Of a stretch of DNA of 64,000 nt, positions 1 through 9,350 are shown one piece after another (within the stretch, counting starts at the first letter, position 1; each line of letters starts with the position of its first letter). The position numbers and the translations under genes were made by a program. Under the pieces are notes generated by a model. It was not told the DNA's origin. It saw nothing but the letters and a program-made list of their open reading frames with translations, and ran no database searches. This DNA comes from Streptomyces spiramyceticus (GTDB lineage: Bacteria > Actinomycetota > Actinomycetes > Streptomycetales > Streptomycetaceae): contig NZ_JARBAX010000001.1 in assembly GCF_028807635.1 (NCBI RefSeq), positions 3,240,501 to 3,304,500 on the forward strand, written 5' to 3'.

Positions 1-410
1 CCGTTTTCGGCGTCTGCCTGGGCATGCAGTCGATGGCGGTGGCGTACGGGGGTGTGGTGGACCGGGCTCCCGAGCTGCTGCACGGCAAGACGTCTCCCGT
101 GACGCACGAGGGCGTCGGCGTCTTCGCCGGGCTGCCCTCGCCCTTCACGGCGACGCGCTACCACTCGCTTGCAGCCGAACCGGACACGATCCCGGACGAG
201 CTGGAGGTCACCGCACGGACGGCCGACGGGATCATCATGGGGCTGCGGCACCGTGACCTGCCGGTCGAGGGCGTGCAGTTCCACCCCGAGTCGGTGCTTA
301 CGGAACACGGGCATCTGATGCTGGCCAACTGGCTTGCCCAGTGCGGCGATCCGGGAGCGGTGGAGCGATCGGCCGGGCTCGCGCCGGTGGTGGGCAAGGC
401 CGCCGCGTGA
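1..410 (+). CDS. pabA: Glutamine amidotransferase, class I (aminodeoxychorismate/anthranilate synthase component II), 3' part
   Basis: The reading frame enters from outside the window, with codons in phase from base 3. It begins in the nucleophile elbow FGVCLGMQ, whose catalytic Cys codon is at 15-17. The other triad residues lie in the late motif GVQFHPESVLTEHG (His and Glu of HPE). This domain releases ammonia from glutamine for a chorismate-using partner (PabB or TrpE type), feeding folate or tryptophan synthesis in the cytoplasm. Only about 135 C-terminal residues are present; the TrpG/PabA family is usually near 200. The stop overlaps the GTG start of the sortase by four bases. PabA versus TrpG cannot be settled from this fragment; no pabB or trpE is in view. 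The symbol rests on remembered gene order. Confidence 0.85.
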   Translation, partial: VFGVCLGMQSMAVAYGGVVDRAPELLHGKTSPVTHEGVGVFAGLPSPFTATRYHSLAAEPDTIPDELEVTARTADGIIMGLRHRDLPVEGVQFHPESVLTEHGHLMLANWLAQCGDPGAVERSAGLAPVVGKAAA

Positions 411-1744
411 CGGCCCTCCGCCCCGAACACGACGCCGACCGCGTTGCCTCGTACGAGCAAGGTGCGTACGAGGCGGCGGGCGCGTTCGAGGCGGCGGTGG
501 ACCAGCTCGCTGATCCGCTGAACGATCCGCTGCCGGGGCAGGAGGGCTCGCCGTGGTTCCGGTCGGCGACGGTGCGGGCGCAGAGCGAGGCGCCACAGGC
601 GCAGCCGCAGCCACAGGAGCCCGTGCAGCAGCCTCAGGAGTGGTACGACCCCGAGGGCTACCAGCAGGAGTGGTACGGCCGACAGGCGCCCGTACAGGAG
701 CCTCAGACGCCCGTACAGCAGCAGGTACAGCGGCCTGTGCAGCAGCGACCGGTACAGCGGCCTGTGCAGCAGCCGGTAGAGACGCCCGAGCCGACACCAG
801 TACCCGCGTACGAGCCGGTCCCGGAGCCGGCGGCCCCTGTCTACGACGACGAGACCGTGGGCCTGCGTACCGCCGACACCCGGCGAATAGCCGAGCAGAA
901 GGCCCCGCCGCCGCCCACAGGGGGCCGTGCGGAGCGCCGCAGGGCTGCCAAAGGCCGCGGCCCCAAGGAGCCGAAGGGCAAGCCGGACAGGCCGGATACC
1001 CAGGCCAAGGCGGACGAGGCGGCGGCGCCGCTCTCCCGCATGGAGGCCAGGCGTGCAGCTCGCGCCGCCAAGGACAGCCCCGCCGTCATCGCCAGTCGCG
1101 TCGTCGGCGAGCTCTTCATCTCGCTCGGCGTCCTGATGCTGCTGTTCGTGACGTACCAGCTGTGGTGGACGAATGTCCGTGCCGATCTGTTCGCGGGCAA
1201 GGAGACGGACAAGATCCAGGACGGCTGGGCGAAGGGCGAGCGCAAACCGGGTGCCTTCGAGCCGGGCCAGGGCTTCGCCATCCTGCACATCCCCAAGCTG
1301 GACGTCGTCGTCCCGATCGCCGAGGGCATCGACAAGCCCAAGGTCCTCGACAACGGCATGGTCGGCCACTACGCCGAGGGCAAGCTCAAGACGGCGATGC
1401 CTTCGGACAAGCAGGGCAACTTCGCGGTCGCGGGGCACCGCAACACGCACGGCGAGCCGTTCCGGTACATCAACAGGCTCGAGCCGGGCGACGCGATCAT
1501 CGTCGAGACGCAGGACAGGTACTACACGTACGAGATGGCGAGCATCCTTCCGCAGACCTCGCCGTCCAACGTCGGAGTGATCGGTCCTGTGCCGCCGGGT
1601 TCGGGTTTCACAAAGCCCGGCCGCTACATCACGCTGACGACCTGTACGCCGGAATTCACGAGTACGTACCGAATGATCGTGTGGGGCAAGATGGTCGACG
1701 AACGGCCGCGCAGCAAGGGCCTGCCCGACGCGCTTGTCGGCTGA
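407..1744 (+). CDS. srtE: Class E sortase with long Pro/Gln-rich cytoplasmic tail
   Basis: Membrane transpeptidase that would attach secreted proteins to the cell wall; Streptomyces class E sortases act on LAXTG-type chaplins. I start at GTG 407, which overlaps the previous stop as GTGA and gives 445 residues. Residues 1-230 are polar and rich in Pro, Gln and Val, with many QQPVQRPV-like repeats. One membrane helix follows at about 232-255, then the sortase barrel. The catalytic set is visible: His344 in AGHRNTHG, Cys413 in TLTTCTP and Arg422 in STYRMIV. The N-in topology puts the long tail in the cytoplasm. A second sortase lies 45 bases downstream on the same strand. An upstream in-frame ATG at 341 would bury the start deep in pabA and is less likely. 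Confidence 0.93.
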   Translation: MTALRPEHDADRVASYEQGAYEAAGAFEAAVDQLADPLNDPLPGQEGSPWFRSATVRAQSEAPQAQPQPQEPVQQPQEWYDPEGYQQEWYGRQAPVQEPQTPVQQQVQRPVQQRPVQRPVQQPVETPEPTPVPAYEPVPEPAAPVYDDETVGLRTADTRRIAEQKAPPPPTGGRAERRRAAKGRGPKEPKGKPDRPDTQAKADEAAAPLSRMEARRAARAAKDSPAVIASRVVGELFISLGVLMLLFVTYQLWWTNVRADLFAGKETDKIQDGWAKGERKPGAFEPGQGFAILHIPKLDVVVPIAEGIDKPKVLDNGMVGHYAEGKLKTAMPSDKQGNFAVAGHRNTHGEPFRYINRLEPGDAIIVETQDRYYTYEMASILPQTSPSNVGVIGPVPPGSGFTKPGRYITLTTCTPEFTSTYRMIVWGKMVDERPRSKGLPDALVG

Positions 1745-1789
1745 GACCGAGCCGGTCGGACGGAAGACATCAGGACGGGGACGAGTGCG

Positions 1790-2527
1790 GTGGCATCGAA
1801 GACCGAGCAGGAGCAGGACGAGCAGACCGGCACGCACGCGGCCGCTCCGGCGGCGGGGCGGCCTCGTGGACGTATCGCGGGCGCCGTCAGCGTTCTCGGC
1901 GAACTGCTGATCACGGCAGGCCTGATCCTCGGCCTTTTCGTCGTCTACTCGCTGTGGTGGACGAACGTGCTCGCCGACCGCGACGCCCACCAGCAGGGCA
2001 ACGAGGTGCGCGACCGCTGGGCCGGTGGCCCGGGCGCCCTCGACATGAAGGACGGCATCGGCTTCCTGCACGTACCGGCGATGAAGAACGGCGAGGTGCT
2101 GGTCAGGAAGGGCACCGACTCCAAGGGCCTCAACCGCGGTGTCGCCGGGTACTACACGGACCCGGTCAAGTCGGCGCTGCCGGCCGACAAGGAGGGCAAC
2201 TTCTCCCTGGCGGCCCACCGGGACGGGCACGGCGCGAAGTTCCACAACATCGACAAACTCAAGGACGGCGACGCGATCGTCTTCGAGACGAAGGACACCT
2301 GGTACGTCTACAAGGTGTACGCGAAGCTGCCCGAGACCTCGAAGTACAACGTGGATGTGCTGAAGCCGGTCCCGAAGGAGTCGGGGAAGAAGAAGCCGGG
2401 GCGTTACATCACGCTGACGACGTGCACGCCGGTCTACACGTCGAAGCACCGGTACGTCGTGTGGGGCGAGCTGGAGCGTACGGAGAAGGTCGACAGGGAC
2501 CGCACGCCGCCGGCCGAGCTGCGCTGA
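1790..2527 (+). CDS. srtE: Class E sortase
   Basis: A 245-residue membrane-anchored sortase with a GTG start. A short N-terminal tail precedes one helix at about residues 36-58 (LGELLITAGLILGLF). The barrel carries His143 in LAAHRDGHG, Cys212 in TLTTCTP and Arg221 in SKHRYVVWG. It is the compact paralogue of the adjacent sortase and lacks the Gln/Pro tail. The pair matches the tandem SrtE genes that anchor chaplins in Streptomyces, as remembered. No LAXTG substrate is encoded in the window. Transcription ends at a strong hairpin shared with the opposing pknB. Confidence 0.93.
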   Translation: MASKTEQEQDEQTGTHAAAPAAGRPRGRIAGAVSVLGELLITAGLILGLFVVYSLWWTNVLADRDAHQQGNEVRDRWAGGPGALDMKDGIGFLHVPAMKNGEVLVRKGTDSKGLNRGVAGYYTDPVKSALPADKEGNFSLAAHRDGHGAKFHNIDKLKDGDAIVFETKDTWYVYKVYAKLPETSKYNVDVLKPVPKESGKKKPGRYITLTTCTPVYTSKHRYVVWGELERTEKVDRDRTPPAELR

Positions 2528-2569
2528 CAGCGGCAGACCGGACGGCCGACAGCTTGGAAGAGGAACAGC

Positions 2570-2608
2570 ACAGGGGCCGTGGACTTCACTGAAGTCCACG
2601 GCCCCTGT
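2570..2608. terminator. Bidirectional hairpin between sortase and pknB
   Basis: A perfect 19-bp inverted repeat (arms 2570-2588 and 2590-2608, beginning ACAGGGGCCGTGG) sits between two convergent genes. No long U-tract follows on either side, as is common in Streptomyces. A small direct repeat (CTGTGTATTG, twice) follows on the right. Confidence 0.85.
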
Positions 2609-2657
2609 GTATTGCTGTGTATTGCTGACCGCGCTGTATTGCCGGGTGCGCTACGGG

Positions 2658-4670
2658 CTAGTCGCCGTCGCCCTGGTTGCGCCCGAAGTTGCCGCCGATG
2701 AAGCCGTCGCCGTCATTGCCGCCGTCGTTACCACCGTTGTTGCCGCCGTCACCACCACCGGCGGTGGTGAGGTTGACCGCAGTGCCCTTGGGGACCTGCG
2801 TACCGGCTGCGGGCTGGACAAGGGCGACGATGGCGTTGTCGTCCTGCGGGCCGACGATGGTGCCGACGGTGAGTCCGGTGCCCTCGATCGCCTTGCGGGC
2901 ATCCTTGAGCGTCTGGCCGGCCACAGGCGGTACAGCGACCTGTTCCTGGGCGGGGGCCTTGGCGACGGTCAGGGTGACGGTGCCGCCCTTGTCGTGCCGG
3001 CTGTTGCCCACCGGGTCCTGCTTGATGACCGAGTTCGGCGTCTGGTCCGACTCCTCGTCGACGCGGGCGACGACGAAGCCGAGATCCGTGAGCTGCTTCT
3101 TGGCCGCCTCGAAGTCCTGGCCGACCACGGGCGGGACATCGGCCTTGGAGGTCTTGGCGACGGAGATGGTGACCGTCGCGCCCGTCTCCGCCTTCGTGCC
3201 GCCCTCGGGGTCCTGCTCGATGACCGTGCCCGCCGGCTTCTCGGACTCGACCGACTTGGTGTCGACCTTGAAGCCCTCGGCCCTGAGGTTTTCGGTGGCC
3301 CTGGCCTTCGACTGTTCCGTGACGTCGGGGACCTTGACCAGAGGGGCGCCCGTGGAGACGACGACCGTGACGGTCGAGCCCTGCGCGACTTCCGTGCCGC
3401 TCGCCGGGCTCTGGCTGCAGATCTTGCCCTTGGGCTGCTCCTCGCACCTCTTGCGCTCGCCGACCTCGACCGTGAGGTCGGAGTTCGTGCCGAGATCCTT
3501 CGCCTTGGCGAGTGTCTCGCCGACCAGGGGCGGCACTGTCACATCGCTGGTGCTGTTCTCGCCGGCGAAGAGCGACCTGCCGATGAGGATCGCGCCGACG
3601 AGGACCAAGACACCCGCGAGGACGAGCAGGATCGTCGAGGTGTTGCTCTTCTTCTGCCTGCGGCGGTCCCGGTGGTCGTCGTAGCCGTAGCCGCCGTCGT
3701 CCGGGTTCACCGGCGGCAGCATCGACGTGGCGCCCCCTCCGGCGTCTGTCGGGCGCAGGGCCGTGGTCGGCTGGTCGTCCGGGTAGCCGCCGTAGCCGAC
3801 CGCGCCCAGAGCCGACGTGGCGGCGACGGGCTGGCCGTCGAGGCAGGCCTCGATGTCGGCGCGCATCTCGTCGGCCGACTGGTAGCGATAGTCGGGGTCC
3901 TTGACCAGTGCCTTCAGGACAATGGCGTCCATTTCGGGCGTGATCTCGGGGTCGAAGTTGCTCGGCGGCTGAGGCTCTTCCCGTACGTGCTGGTAGGCGA
4001 CCGCGACCGGGGAGTCCCCGATGAAGGGCGGCCGTACCGTCAGCAGCTCGTAGAGCAGGCAGCCAGTGGAGTAGAGGTCGGAGCGTGCGTCTACCTGCTC
4101 GCCCTTCGCCTGCTCGGGCGAGAGGTACTGGGCGGTGCCGATGACCGCGGCGGTCTGCGTCATCGTCATGCCGGAGTCGCCCATGGCGCGGGCGATGCCG
4201 AAGTCCATGACCTTGACTTGGCCGGTACGCGTCAGCATGACGTTCGCCGGCTTGATGTCGCGGTGGACGATCTGGGCGCGGTGCGAGTACTCGAGCGCCT
4301 GGAGGATGCCCACGGTCATCTCCAGGGTGCGCTCGGGCAGCAGCTTGCGGCCGGAGTGCAGCAGTTCGCGCAGGGTCGATCCGTCGACGTACTCCATCAC
4401 GATGTACGGGATGGAGACGTTGTCGACGTAGTCCTCGCCGGTGTCGTAGACCGCGACGATTGCCGGGTGGTTGAGCGAGGCGGCCGACTGGGCCTCACGG
4501 CGGAACCGGGCCTGGAAGGACGGGTCGCGGGCAAGATCTGCCCGCAGCGTCTTCACGGCGACGGTGCGGCCGAGCCGGGTGTCGTGTCCGAGGTAGACCT
4601 CGGCCATGCCACCACGGCCGAGCACCGAGCCCAGCTCGTACCGGCCGCCGAGGCGACGCGGCTCTTCCAT
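2658..4670 (-). CDS. pknB: Ser/Thr protein kinase PknB with four PASTA domains
   Basis: Transmembrane eukaryotic-type kinase that senses peptidoglycan or lipid II and phosphorylates cell-wall and division proteins. The start is at MEEPRR, with GGAGAGG upstream, giving 670 residues. The kinase domain shows the glycine loop GRGGMAEV, Lys40, HRDIKPAN with Asp138, DFG at Asp156 and the activation segment MTMTQTAAVIGTAQY. A juxtamembrane linker leads to one helix (TILLVLAGVLVLVGAILIG). Four extracytoplasmic PASTA repeats of about 65 residues follow. The C-terminus is Gly/Asn/Asp-rich (GGNNGGNDGGNDGDG). It closes the fha-pstP-ftsW-pbpA run, about 170 bases after pbpA, and resembles S. coelicolor PknB as remembered. 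Confidence 0.96.
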   Translation of the reverse strand: MEEPRRLGGRYELGSVLGRGGMAEVYLGHDTRLGRTVAVKTLRADLARDPSFQARFRREAQSAASLNHPAIVAVYDTGEDYVDNVSIPYIVMEYVDGSTLRELLHSGRKLLPERTLEMTVGILQALEYSHRAQIVHRDIKPANVMLTRTGQVKVMDFGIARAMGDSGMTMTQTAAVIGTAQYLSPEQAKGEQVDARSDLYSTGCLLYELLTVRPPFIGDSPVAVAYQHVREEPQPPSNFDPEITPEMDAIVLKALVKDPDYRYQSADEMRADIEACLDGQPVAATSALGAVGYGGYPDDQPTTALRPTDAGGGATSMLPPVNPDDGGYGYDDHRDRRRQKKSNTSTILLVLAGVLVLVGAILIGRSLFAGENSTSDVTVPPLVGETLAKAKDLGTNSDLTVEVGERKRCEEQPKGKICSQSPASGTEVAQGSTVTVVVSTGAPLVKVPDVTEQSKARATENLRAEGFKVDTKSVESEKPAGTVIEQDPEGGTKAETGATVTISVAKTSKADVPPVVGQDFEAAKKQLTDLGFVVARVDEESDQTPNSVIKQDPVGNSRHDKGGTVTLTVAKAPAQEQVAVPPVAGQTLKDARKAIEGTGLTVGTIVGPQDDNAIVALVQPAAGTQVPKGTAVNLTTAGGGDGGNNGGNDGGNDGDGFIGGNFGRNQGDGD

Positions 4671-4841
4671 AGCTAATCCAGCCCTCTCCGTCTGTCCCGA
4701 CCGCACCTGTGCGTGGTCCGGCGGTGTGCTGTCCGCGCATACGGTACCGGGCACGCCGTACCTGGTCCGCCCGTGACTGTCAGCTGATACCCGACCGGTA
4801 CCGCGACATGGGCGTACGCGGCCCTGGCGTGACCGGCGTCA

Positions 4842-6299
4842 CTACTTGCTGTCGAGAACCGCCTTCATGACGTCCTTCGCGATGGGGGCGGCGAATCCGC
4901 CACCGGAGATGTCCTCGCGGTTGGCGTCGTCGTCCTCGACGACGACGGCCACGGCGACGGGCGATCCCTGGTCGGTCTTGGCGTACGAGATGAACCAGGC
5001 GTAAGGCTTCTCACTGTTGTCGACGCCGTGCTGGGCGGTGCCCGTCTTGCCGCCGACGGTGGCGCCGGCGATCTGAGCCCTGGTGCCGGTGCCCTCCTTG
5101 ACGACCGTCTCCATCATTTCCTGGAGCTTCTGGGCGTTGTCGGCGGAGAGCGGGCGGCTCATCTCCTCCGGGCTTGTCTTCTCCAGGAGATCCAGGTTCG
5201 GGTCGGTGAGCCGGTCGATCATGTACGGCTTCATGAGTGAGCCGTCATTGGCGATCGCCGAGGCCACCATGGCCATCTGGAGCGGGGTGGCGGCGGTGTT
5301 GAACTGGCCGATGGAGGAGAGGGCGGTCTGGGCCTTGTCCATGTCCTTGGAGAAGACGCTGGCGTTCGACCGGACCGGCACGAACTGCTGCTTGTTGAAG
5401 CCGAACTTCTCCGCCGTCTCCAGCATCTTGTCGTTGCCGAGGTCGGCGCCGACCTTGCCGAAGACTGTGTTGCAGGACACCTTCAGGGCGACCCGCAGGG
5501 TGGCGTCCTCGCAGGGGAGGTTGCCCTCGTTCTCCAGGTTCTTGGTGGAGAGGGGCAGCTTCCACGGCAGCGGCGTGCTGGTCTTGCCGTCGATGTCGTC
5601 GTACAGGCCGTGCTCAAGAGCGGCTGCCGCGGTGACGACCTTGAAGGTGGAGCCGGGCGGGTACGTCTCGCGCAGCGCCCGGTTCACCGTCGGCTTGTCC
5701 GGGTCCTTCTCGTACTTCTGCCAGTTCTCGACGTCCTTGTCGGTGTTGCCGGCGACAAGGGACGGGTCGTACGAAGGGGTGCTGGCCAGGGCGAGGATCG
5801 CGCCGGTCTTCGGGTCGATCGCCGCGACGGCACCCTTGCGGGAGCCGAGGCCCTTGAAAGCGGCCCTCTGTGCGTCGGCGTTGAGAGTGGTCACGACGTG
5901 ACCGCCCTGCTTCTTGTCACCGGTGAACATCGACAGCGTGCGGTCGAAGAAGAGCCGGTCGTCCGTGCCGGTGAGGATGCCGTCCTCGATGGACTCGATC
6001 TGGTTGGAGCCCATCCGCTGCGACGTGAAGCCGGTGACGGGCGCCCACATCGGGCCGTCCTTGTACGTCCGCTGGAACTTGAAGTCGCCGCTCTTGGACT
6101 CCTTGGACCCGGTGATCGCCTTGCCCTGGACGATGATGTCGCCGCGCTTGTGGGCGTAGCGGTCGATCAGGACGCGGCGGTTGTTGGGGTCCTTGGAGAG
6201 CTCGTCGGCCTTGACGTACTGGACCCAGTTGACGCGTACGAGCAGGGCGAGGACGAGCAGGCCGCAGAAGATCGCGACCCGGCGCAGGGGCTTGTTCAC
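4842..6299 (-). CDS. pbpA: Penicillin-binding protein, class B transpeptidase
   Basis: D,D-transpeptidase that cross-links septal or elongation peptidoglycan, paired with the SEDS protein encoded just upstream. I start at GTG 6299, which overlaps the ftsW/rodA stop as GTGA; this gives 485 residues. There is one N-terminal membrane helix (VAIFCGLLVLALLV), a dimerisation region, then the transpeptidase domain. Its motifs are STFK with Ser217, SCN (in VSCNTVFG) and KTG with Lys418. Length and layout fit the actinobacterial PbpA family (about 490). An open frame continues far upstream through the ftsW gene in another phase but is only a GC-rich shadow. Confidence 0.95.
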   Translation of the reverse strand: MNKPLRRVAIFCGLLVLALLVRVNWVQYVKADELSKDPNNRRVLIDRYAHKRGDIIVQGKAITGSKESKSGDFKFQRTYKDGPMWAPVTGFTSQRMGSNQIESIEDGILTGTDDRLFFDRTLSMFTGDKKQGGHVVTTLNADAQRAAFKGLGSRKGAVAAIDPKTGAILALASTPSYDPSLVAGNTDKDVENWQKYEKDPDKPTVNRALRETYPPGSTFKVVTAAAALEHGLYDDIDGKTSTPLPWKLPLSTKNLENEGNLPCEDATLRVALKVSCNTVFGKVGADLGNDKMLETAEKFGFNKQQFVPVRSNASVFSKDMDKAQTALSSIGQFNTAATPLQMAMVASAIANDGSLMKPYMIDRLTDPNLDLLEKTSPEEMSRPLSADNAQKLQEMMETVVKEGTGTRAQIAGATVGGKTGTAQHGVDNSEKPYAWFISYAKTDQGSPVAVAVVVEDDDANREDISGGGFAAPIAKDVMKAVLDSK

Positions 6300-7693
6300 G
6301 GTCGGACCACCTGGGTCATCTCGACGTCGGGGGACGGGGCGGGGGCGGGCGCGGGCCTGCGGGCGGTGTCGCTGATGCGCAGCAGGATGGCGATGAGCGC
6401 CCAGTTGGCGATCACGGAGGAGCCACCCTGCGCGAGGAACGGCATCGTCATGCCGGTCAGTGGGATGACGCCGGTGACGCCGCCCGCGACGACGAAGACC
6501 TGGAGGGCGAAGGCGCCGGAGAGGCCGATCGCGAGGAGCTTGCCGAAGGGGTCGCGGGCGGCGAGTGCCGTGCGTACGCCGCGCTCGATGAGGAGGCCGT
6601 ACAGCAGGATGATCGCCATGAGGCCGGTCAGGCCGAGCTCCTCGCCGACGGTGGCGAGGATGTAGTCGCTCTTGGGGGCGATGCCGCCGATGAGGCGGGA
6701 GTAGCCCTGGCCGAGTCCGGAACCGAAGAGGCCGCCGGAGCCGAAGGCGTACACGGCCTGGGCGGTCTCGGTGACGCCGCCGTCCTTGAGGGCGAGGGGG
6801 TTGAGCCAGTTGTCGACGCGGGACTGCACGTGGCTGGCGAAGGAGGCGACGCCGACGGCGCCCGCGGCGCTGAGGGTGAGGCCGAAGACGACCCAGCTGG
6901 TGCGCTCGGTGGCGACGTACAGCATGATCACGAAGAGGCCGAAGAAGAGCAGCGAGGTGCCCAGGTCGGTCTCGAAGACGAGGATCATCAGGCTGAGGGC
7001 CCAGATTGCGAGGATCGGTCCGAGGTCGCGGCCGCGGGGCAGGTACATGCCCATGAAGCGGCGGCTGGCCAGCGCGAGCGCGTCGCGCTTCACCATCAGG
7101 TAGCCGGCGAAGAAGATCGCGATGATGATCTTGGCAAACTCGCCGGGCTGGAGCGATCCGAGCCCGGGGATGGTGATCCAGATCTTCGCGCCGTTCACGC
7201 CGGGGAAGAACATCGGCAGGATCAGCAGCACGAGGGCCACGACCATCGAGATGTACGTGTAGCGCTGGAGTACGCGATGGTCCTTGAGGAACAGCAGGAC
7301 GCACAGGAACAGGGCGACGCCGACCGCCGACCACATCATTTGCTTGGGCGCCATCGCGCCGCCGACCGCGGCGGTGGTGATGGACGGCTCCAGGTCGAGC
7401 CGCCAGATCAGCACCAGGCCGAGCCCGTTGAGCAGGGTGGCCAGCGGCAGCATCAACGGGTCGGCGTACGGCGCGAACTTACGCACCATCAGGTGCGCGA
7501 CGCCCGCGAGGAGGCTGAGCCCCACGCCGTAACCGAGCATGCCGGCGGGCAGGCTGCCGTCCTTGGCGAGGCCGACGTTGGCGTACGCGAAGACCGGGAT
7601 GATGACCGCGAACGCGAGCATCGCGAGCTCGGTGTTGCGGCGGCTCGGCGCTTCGATCGCGCCGATGGTGGTCGTGTTGGTGACAACGCTCAT
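6296..7693 (-). CDS. SEDS-family peptidoglycan glycosyltransferase (FtsW/RodA)
   Basis: A 465-residue polytopic protein with about ten membrane segments. SEDS proteins polymerise lipid II and work as a complex with a class B PBP, here pbpA, which is translationally coupled to it by a four-base overlap. Family features visible include FETDLGTSLLFFGLF, GLGQGYSRLIGGIAPKSDY and the C-terminal FLAQGGSSVIANW. The start ATG is 22 bases after the pstP stop. Whether it serves division (FtsW) or growth (RodA) cannot be decided from sequence alone. The conserved company of fhaA-pknB suggests the RodA/SpoVE branch. Confidence 0.94.
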   Translation of the reverse strand: MSVVTNTTTIGAIEAPSRRNTELAMLAFAVIIPVFAYANVGLAKDGSLPAGMLGYGVGLSLLAGVAHLMVRKFAPYADPLMLPLATLLNGLGLVLIWRLDLEPSITTAAVGGAMAPKQMMWSAVGVALFLCVLLFLKDHRVLQRYTYISMVVALVLLILPMFFPGVNGAKIWITIPGLGSLQPGEFAKIIIAIFFAGYLMVKRDALALASRRFMGMYLPRGRDLGPILAIWALSLMILVFETDLGTSLLFFGLFVIMLYVATERTSWVVFGLTLSAAGAVGVASFASHVQSRVDNWLNPLALKDGGVTETAQAVYAFGSGGLFGSGLGQGYSRLIGGIAPKSDYILATVGEELGLTGLMAIILLYGLLIERGVRTALAARDPFGKLLAIGLSGAFALQVFVVAGGVTGVIPLTGMTMPFLAQGGSSVIANWALIAILLRISDTARRPAPAPAPSPDVEMTQVVRP

Positions 7694-7715
7694 GGTGGTA
7701 AGGCCCCCTACGGCT

Positions 7716-9230
7716 TTACGGCTTACCGCACTGCGAGACCAGCTTCTGCTCTTCCTCGGAGAGGCTGGGGCCAGGAGTGGGCGTTGCTGTCGCCGTCGGA
7801 ATTTTGGTCTTGGTGGACTGGGTCGTGGCGCCGGAGCCGGTCGTGCCGCCCGCCTCGCCCTCGCCCGTACGCGCGTTGTTGTCGCGCTCTGCCTTACGGC
7901 GCTCCTCGTCCTTCTTGCACGCGGACGCCTGAGTGCCGAGTTCCGCCACCTTCTCGCGAGCGTCGTCGAGGCTGCCCTCGGTGATGGTCGCCTCCACCTG
8001 CTTGCGCTGGTAGGGCGGGAGGTACTTGAGTTCGATCTCGGGGTGGTCCTTCTCGACCTCCGAGAGGGAGACCCAGGCGAGGTCCTGGCTGATGCCCCGG
8101 TAGAGCGCGACGTGCTCGTCGCTGGCGCCGACGTAGTACTGGGTCTGTGTCCAGCGGTAGCCGCCGTACAGACCGCCGCCCACTACGGCGAGCGCGAGCA
8201 CGATGTAGAGCGATCTCTTGAACCATTTACGGCCGCTACGGGGCTTGATGAAGTCCTCGTCGCTGTACGCCCCGAACGCGCCGGGAGGCGCCCCACCGTA
8301 TCCGTCGTTGTCACCGCTCCCTGGCGGGCCGAATGCGCCGCCGGGAGAGGACTGCGGGGGCACGGGCCGGCCGAGGCCCGCCGCGCGGCCCGCGGGGGTC
8401 TGCATGGCGGCTGCACTGTCGGCGGCGGCCTGCTGGATCTGGTTCTCGGCCACCGCGCCGACGATGACGGGGGTGTCGTTGAGCTGCACGGCCAGGGTGT
8501 CGTTGCCGTCGACGTCGAGGACGTCCGCGACGATGCAGGTGATGTTGTCGGGACCGCCGCCGCGCAGAGCGAGCTGAATCAGGTCCTGCACGGTCTCCTG
8601 CGGGCCCTGGTAGCTCGCGAGGGTCTCTTCCATCGTCTGGTGGGAGACAACGCCCGACAGGCCGTCCGAGCAGATCAAGTAGCGGTCGCCGGCGCGGACT
8701 TCGCGGATGGAGAGGTCGGGCTCGACATGGTCGCCGCTGCCCAGTGCGCGCATCAGCAGGGAGCGCTGCGGGTGGGTGGTGGCTTCCTCTTCGGTGATGC
8801 GCCCCTCGTCGACGAGACGCTGCACCCAGGTGTGGTCCTGGGTGATCTGCGTCAGTACGCCGTCGCGCAGCAGGTACGCCCGCGAGTCGCCGACGTGTAC
8901 GAGGCCGAGGCGCTGCCCGGTCCACAGGAGGGCGGTGAGCGTGGTGCCCATGCCCTCCAGCTGGGGGTCCTCCTCGACCATCATGCGCAGCTGGTCGTTG
9001 GCACGCTGTACGGCCGTACCGAGCGAGGTGAGGATGTCGGAGCCCGGTACGTCGTCGTCGAGCGTGACCAGGGTCGAGATGACCTCGGAGCTCGCCACCT
9101 CGCCGGCGGCCTGGCCTCCCATGCCGTCGGCGATGGCGAGAAGGCGGGGGCCGGCGTAGCCGGAGTCCTCGTTGCCCTCCCGGATCATGCCTTTGTGCGA
9201 TCCGGCGGCGAAACGCAGAGACAGACTCAT
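7716..9230 (-). CDS. pstP: PP2C-type Ser/Thr phosphatase PstP
   Basis: Membrane-anchored Mn/Mg-dependent phosphatase that dephosphorylates the Ser/Thr kinases and their targets. It runs 504 residues from ATG 9230 (GAGG before it). The N-terminal domain has GMIREGNEDS, ADGMGGQAAGE, VHVGDSRAYLLR and GGPDNITCIV, which supply the metal-binding aspartates. A Pro/Gly-rich linker leads to one helix (LYIVLALAVVGGGLYGGY) and an extracytoplasmic tail ending in a Thr/Pro/Lys-rich stretch. An in-frame start 18 codons upstream is possible but adds nothing conserved. The gene sits between fhaB and the SEDS gene in the standard actinobacterial order. Confidence 0.95.
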   Translation of the reverse strand: MSLSLRFAAGSHKGMIREGNEDSGYAGPRLLAIADGMGGQAAGEVASSEVISTLVTLDDDVPGSDILTSLGTAVQRANDQLRMMVEEDPQLEGMGTTLTALLWTGQRLGLVHVGDSRAYLLRDGVLTQITQDHTWVQRLVDEGRITEEEATTHPQRSLLMRALGSGDHVEPDLSIREVRAGDRYLICSDGLSGVVSHQTMEETLASYQGPQETVQDLIQLALRGGGPDNITCIVADVLDVDGNDTLAVQLNDTPVIVGAVAENQIQQAAADSAAAMQTPAGRAAGLGRPVPPQSSPGGAFGPPGSGDNDGYGGAPPGAFGAYSDEDFIKPRSGRKWFKRSLYIVLALAVVGGGLYGGYRWTQTQYYVGASDEHVALYRGISQDLAWVSLSEVEKDHPEIELKYLPPYQRKQVEATITEGSLDDAREKVAELGTQASACKKDEERRKAERDNNARTGEGEAGGTTGSGATTQSTKTKIPTATATPTPGPSLSEEEQKLVSQCGKP

Positions 9231-9350
9231 GCGCACCTCGCCCGTCGGCTCCGGGTACAACCGGTCTCGAGCCACACTGCCCACCCTCCGGTCGGGAGCC
9301 TTCGGAGATCCGCTGTCGGGACCGCCGCGGCTCGCTCGCTCATTGTCGTA

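Noticed and set aside
158..2599. Very long minus-strand open frame opposite both sortases
   Set aside because: It is Arg/Leu/Val-rich without any family motif and lies opposite two sortases with intact catalytic residues. It is a GC-rich shadow.
2607..4676. Plus-strand open frame covering pknB
   Set aside because: Antisense to a kinase with all catalytic motifs; the composition is typical of the complement of a Streptomyces gene.
6824..6832. CACGTG at 6827 and other copies (for example 17702, 33091, 56980, 57846) as parS
   Set aside because: The flanks do not match GTTT/AAAC; only the central six bases agree, which is expected by chance.
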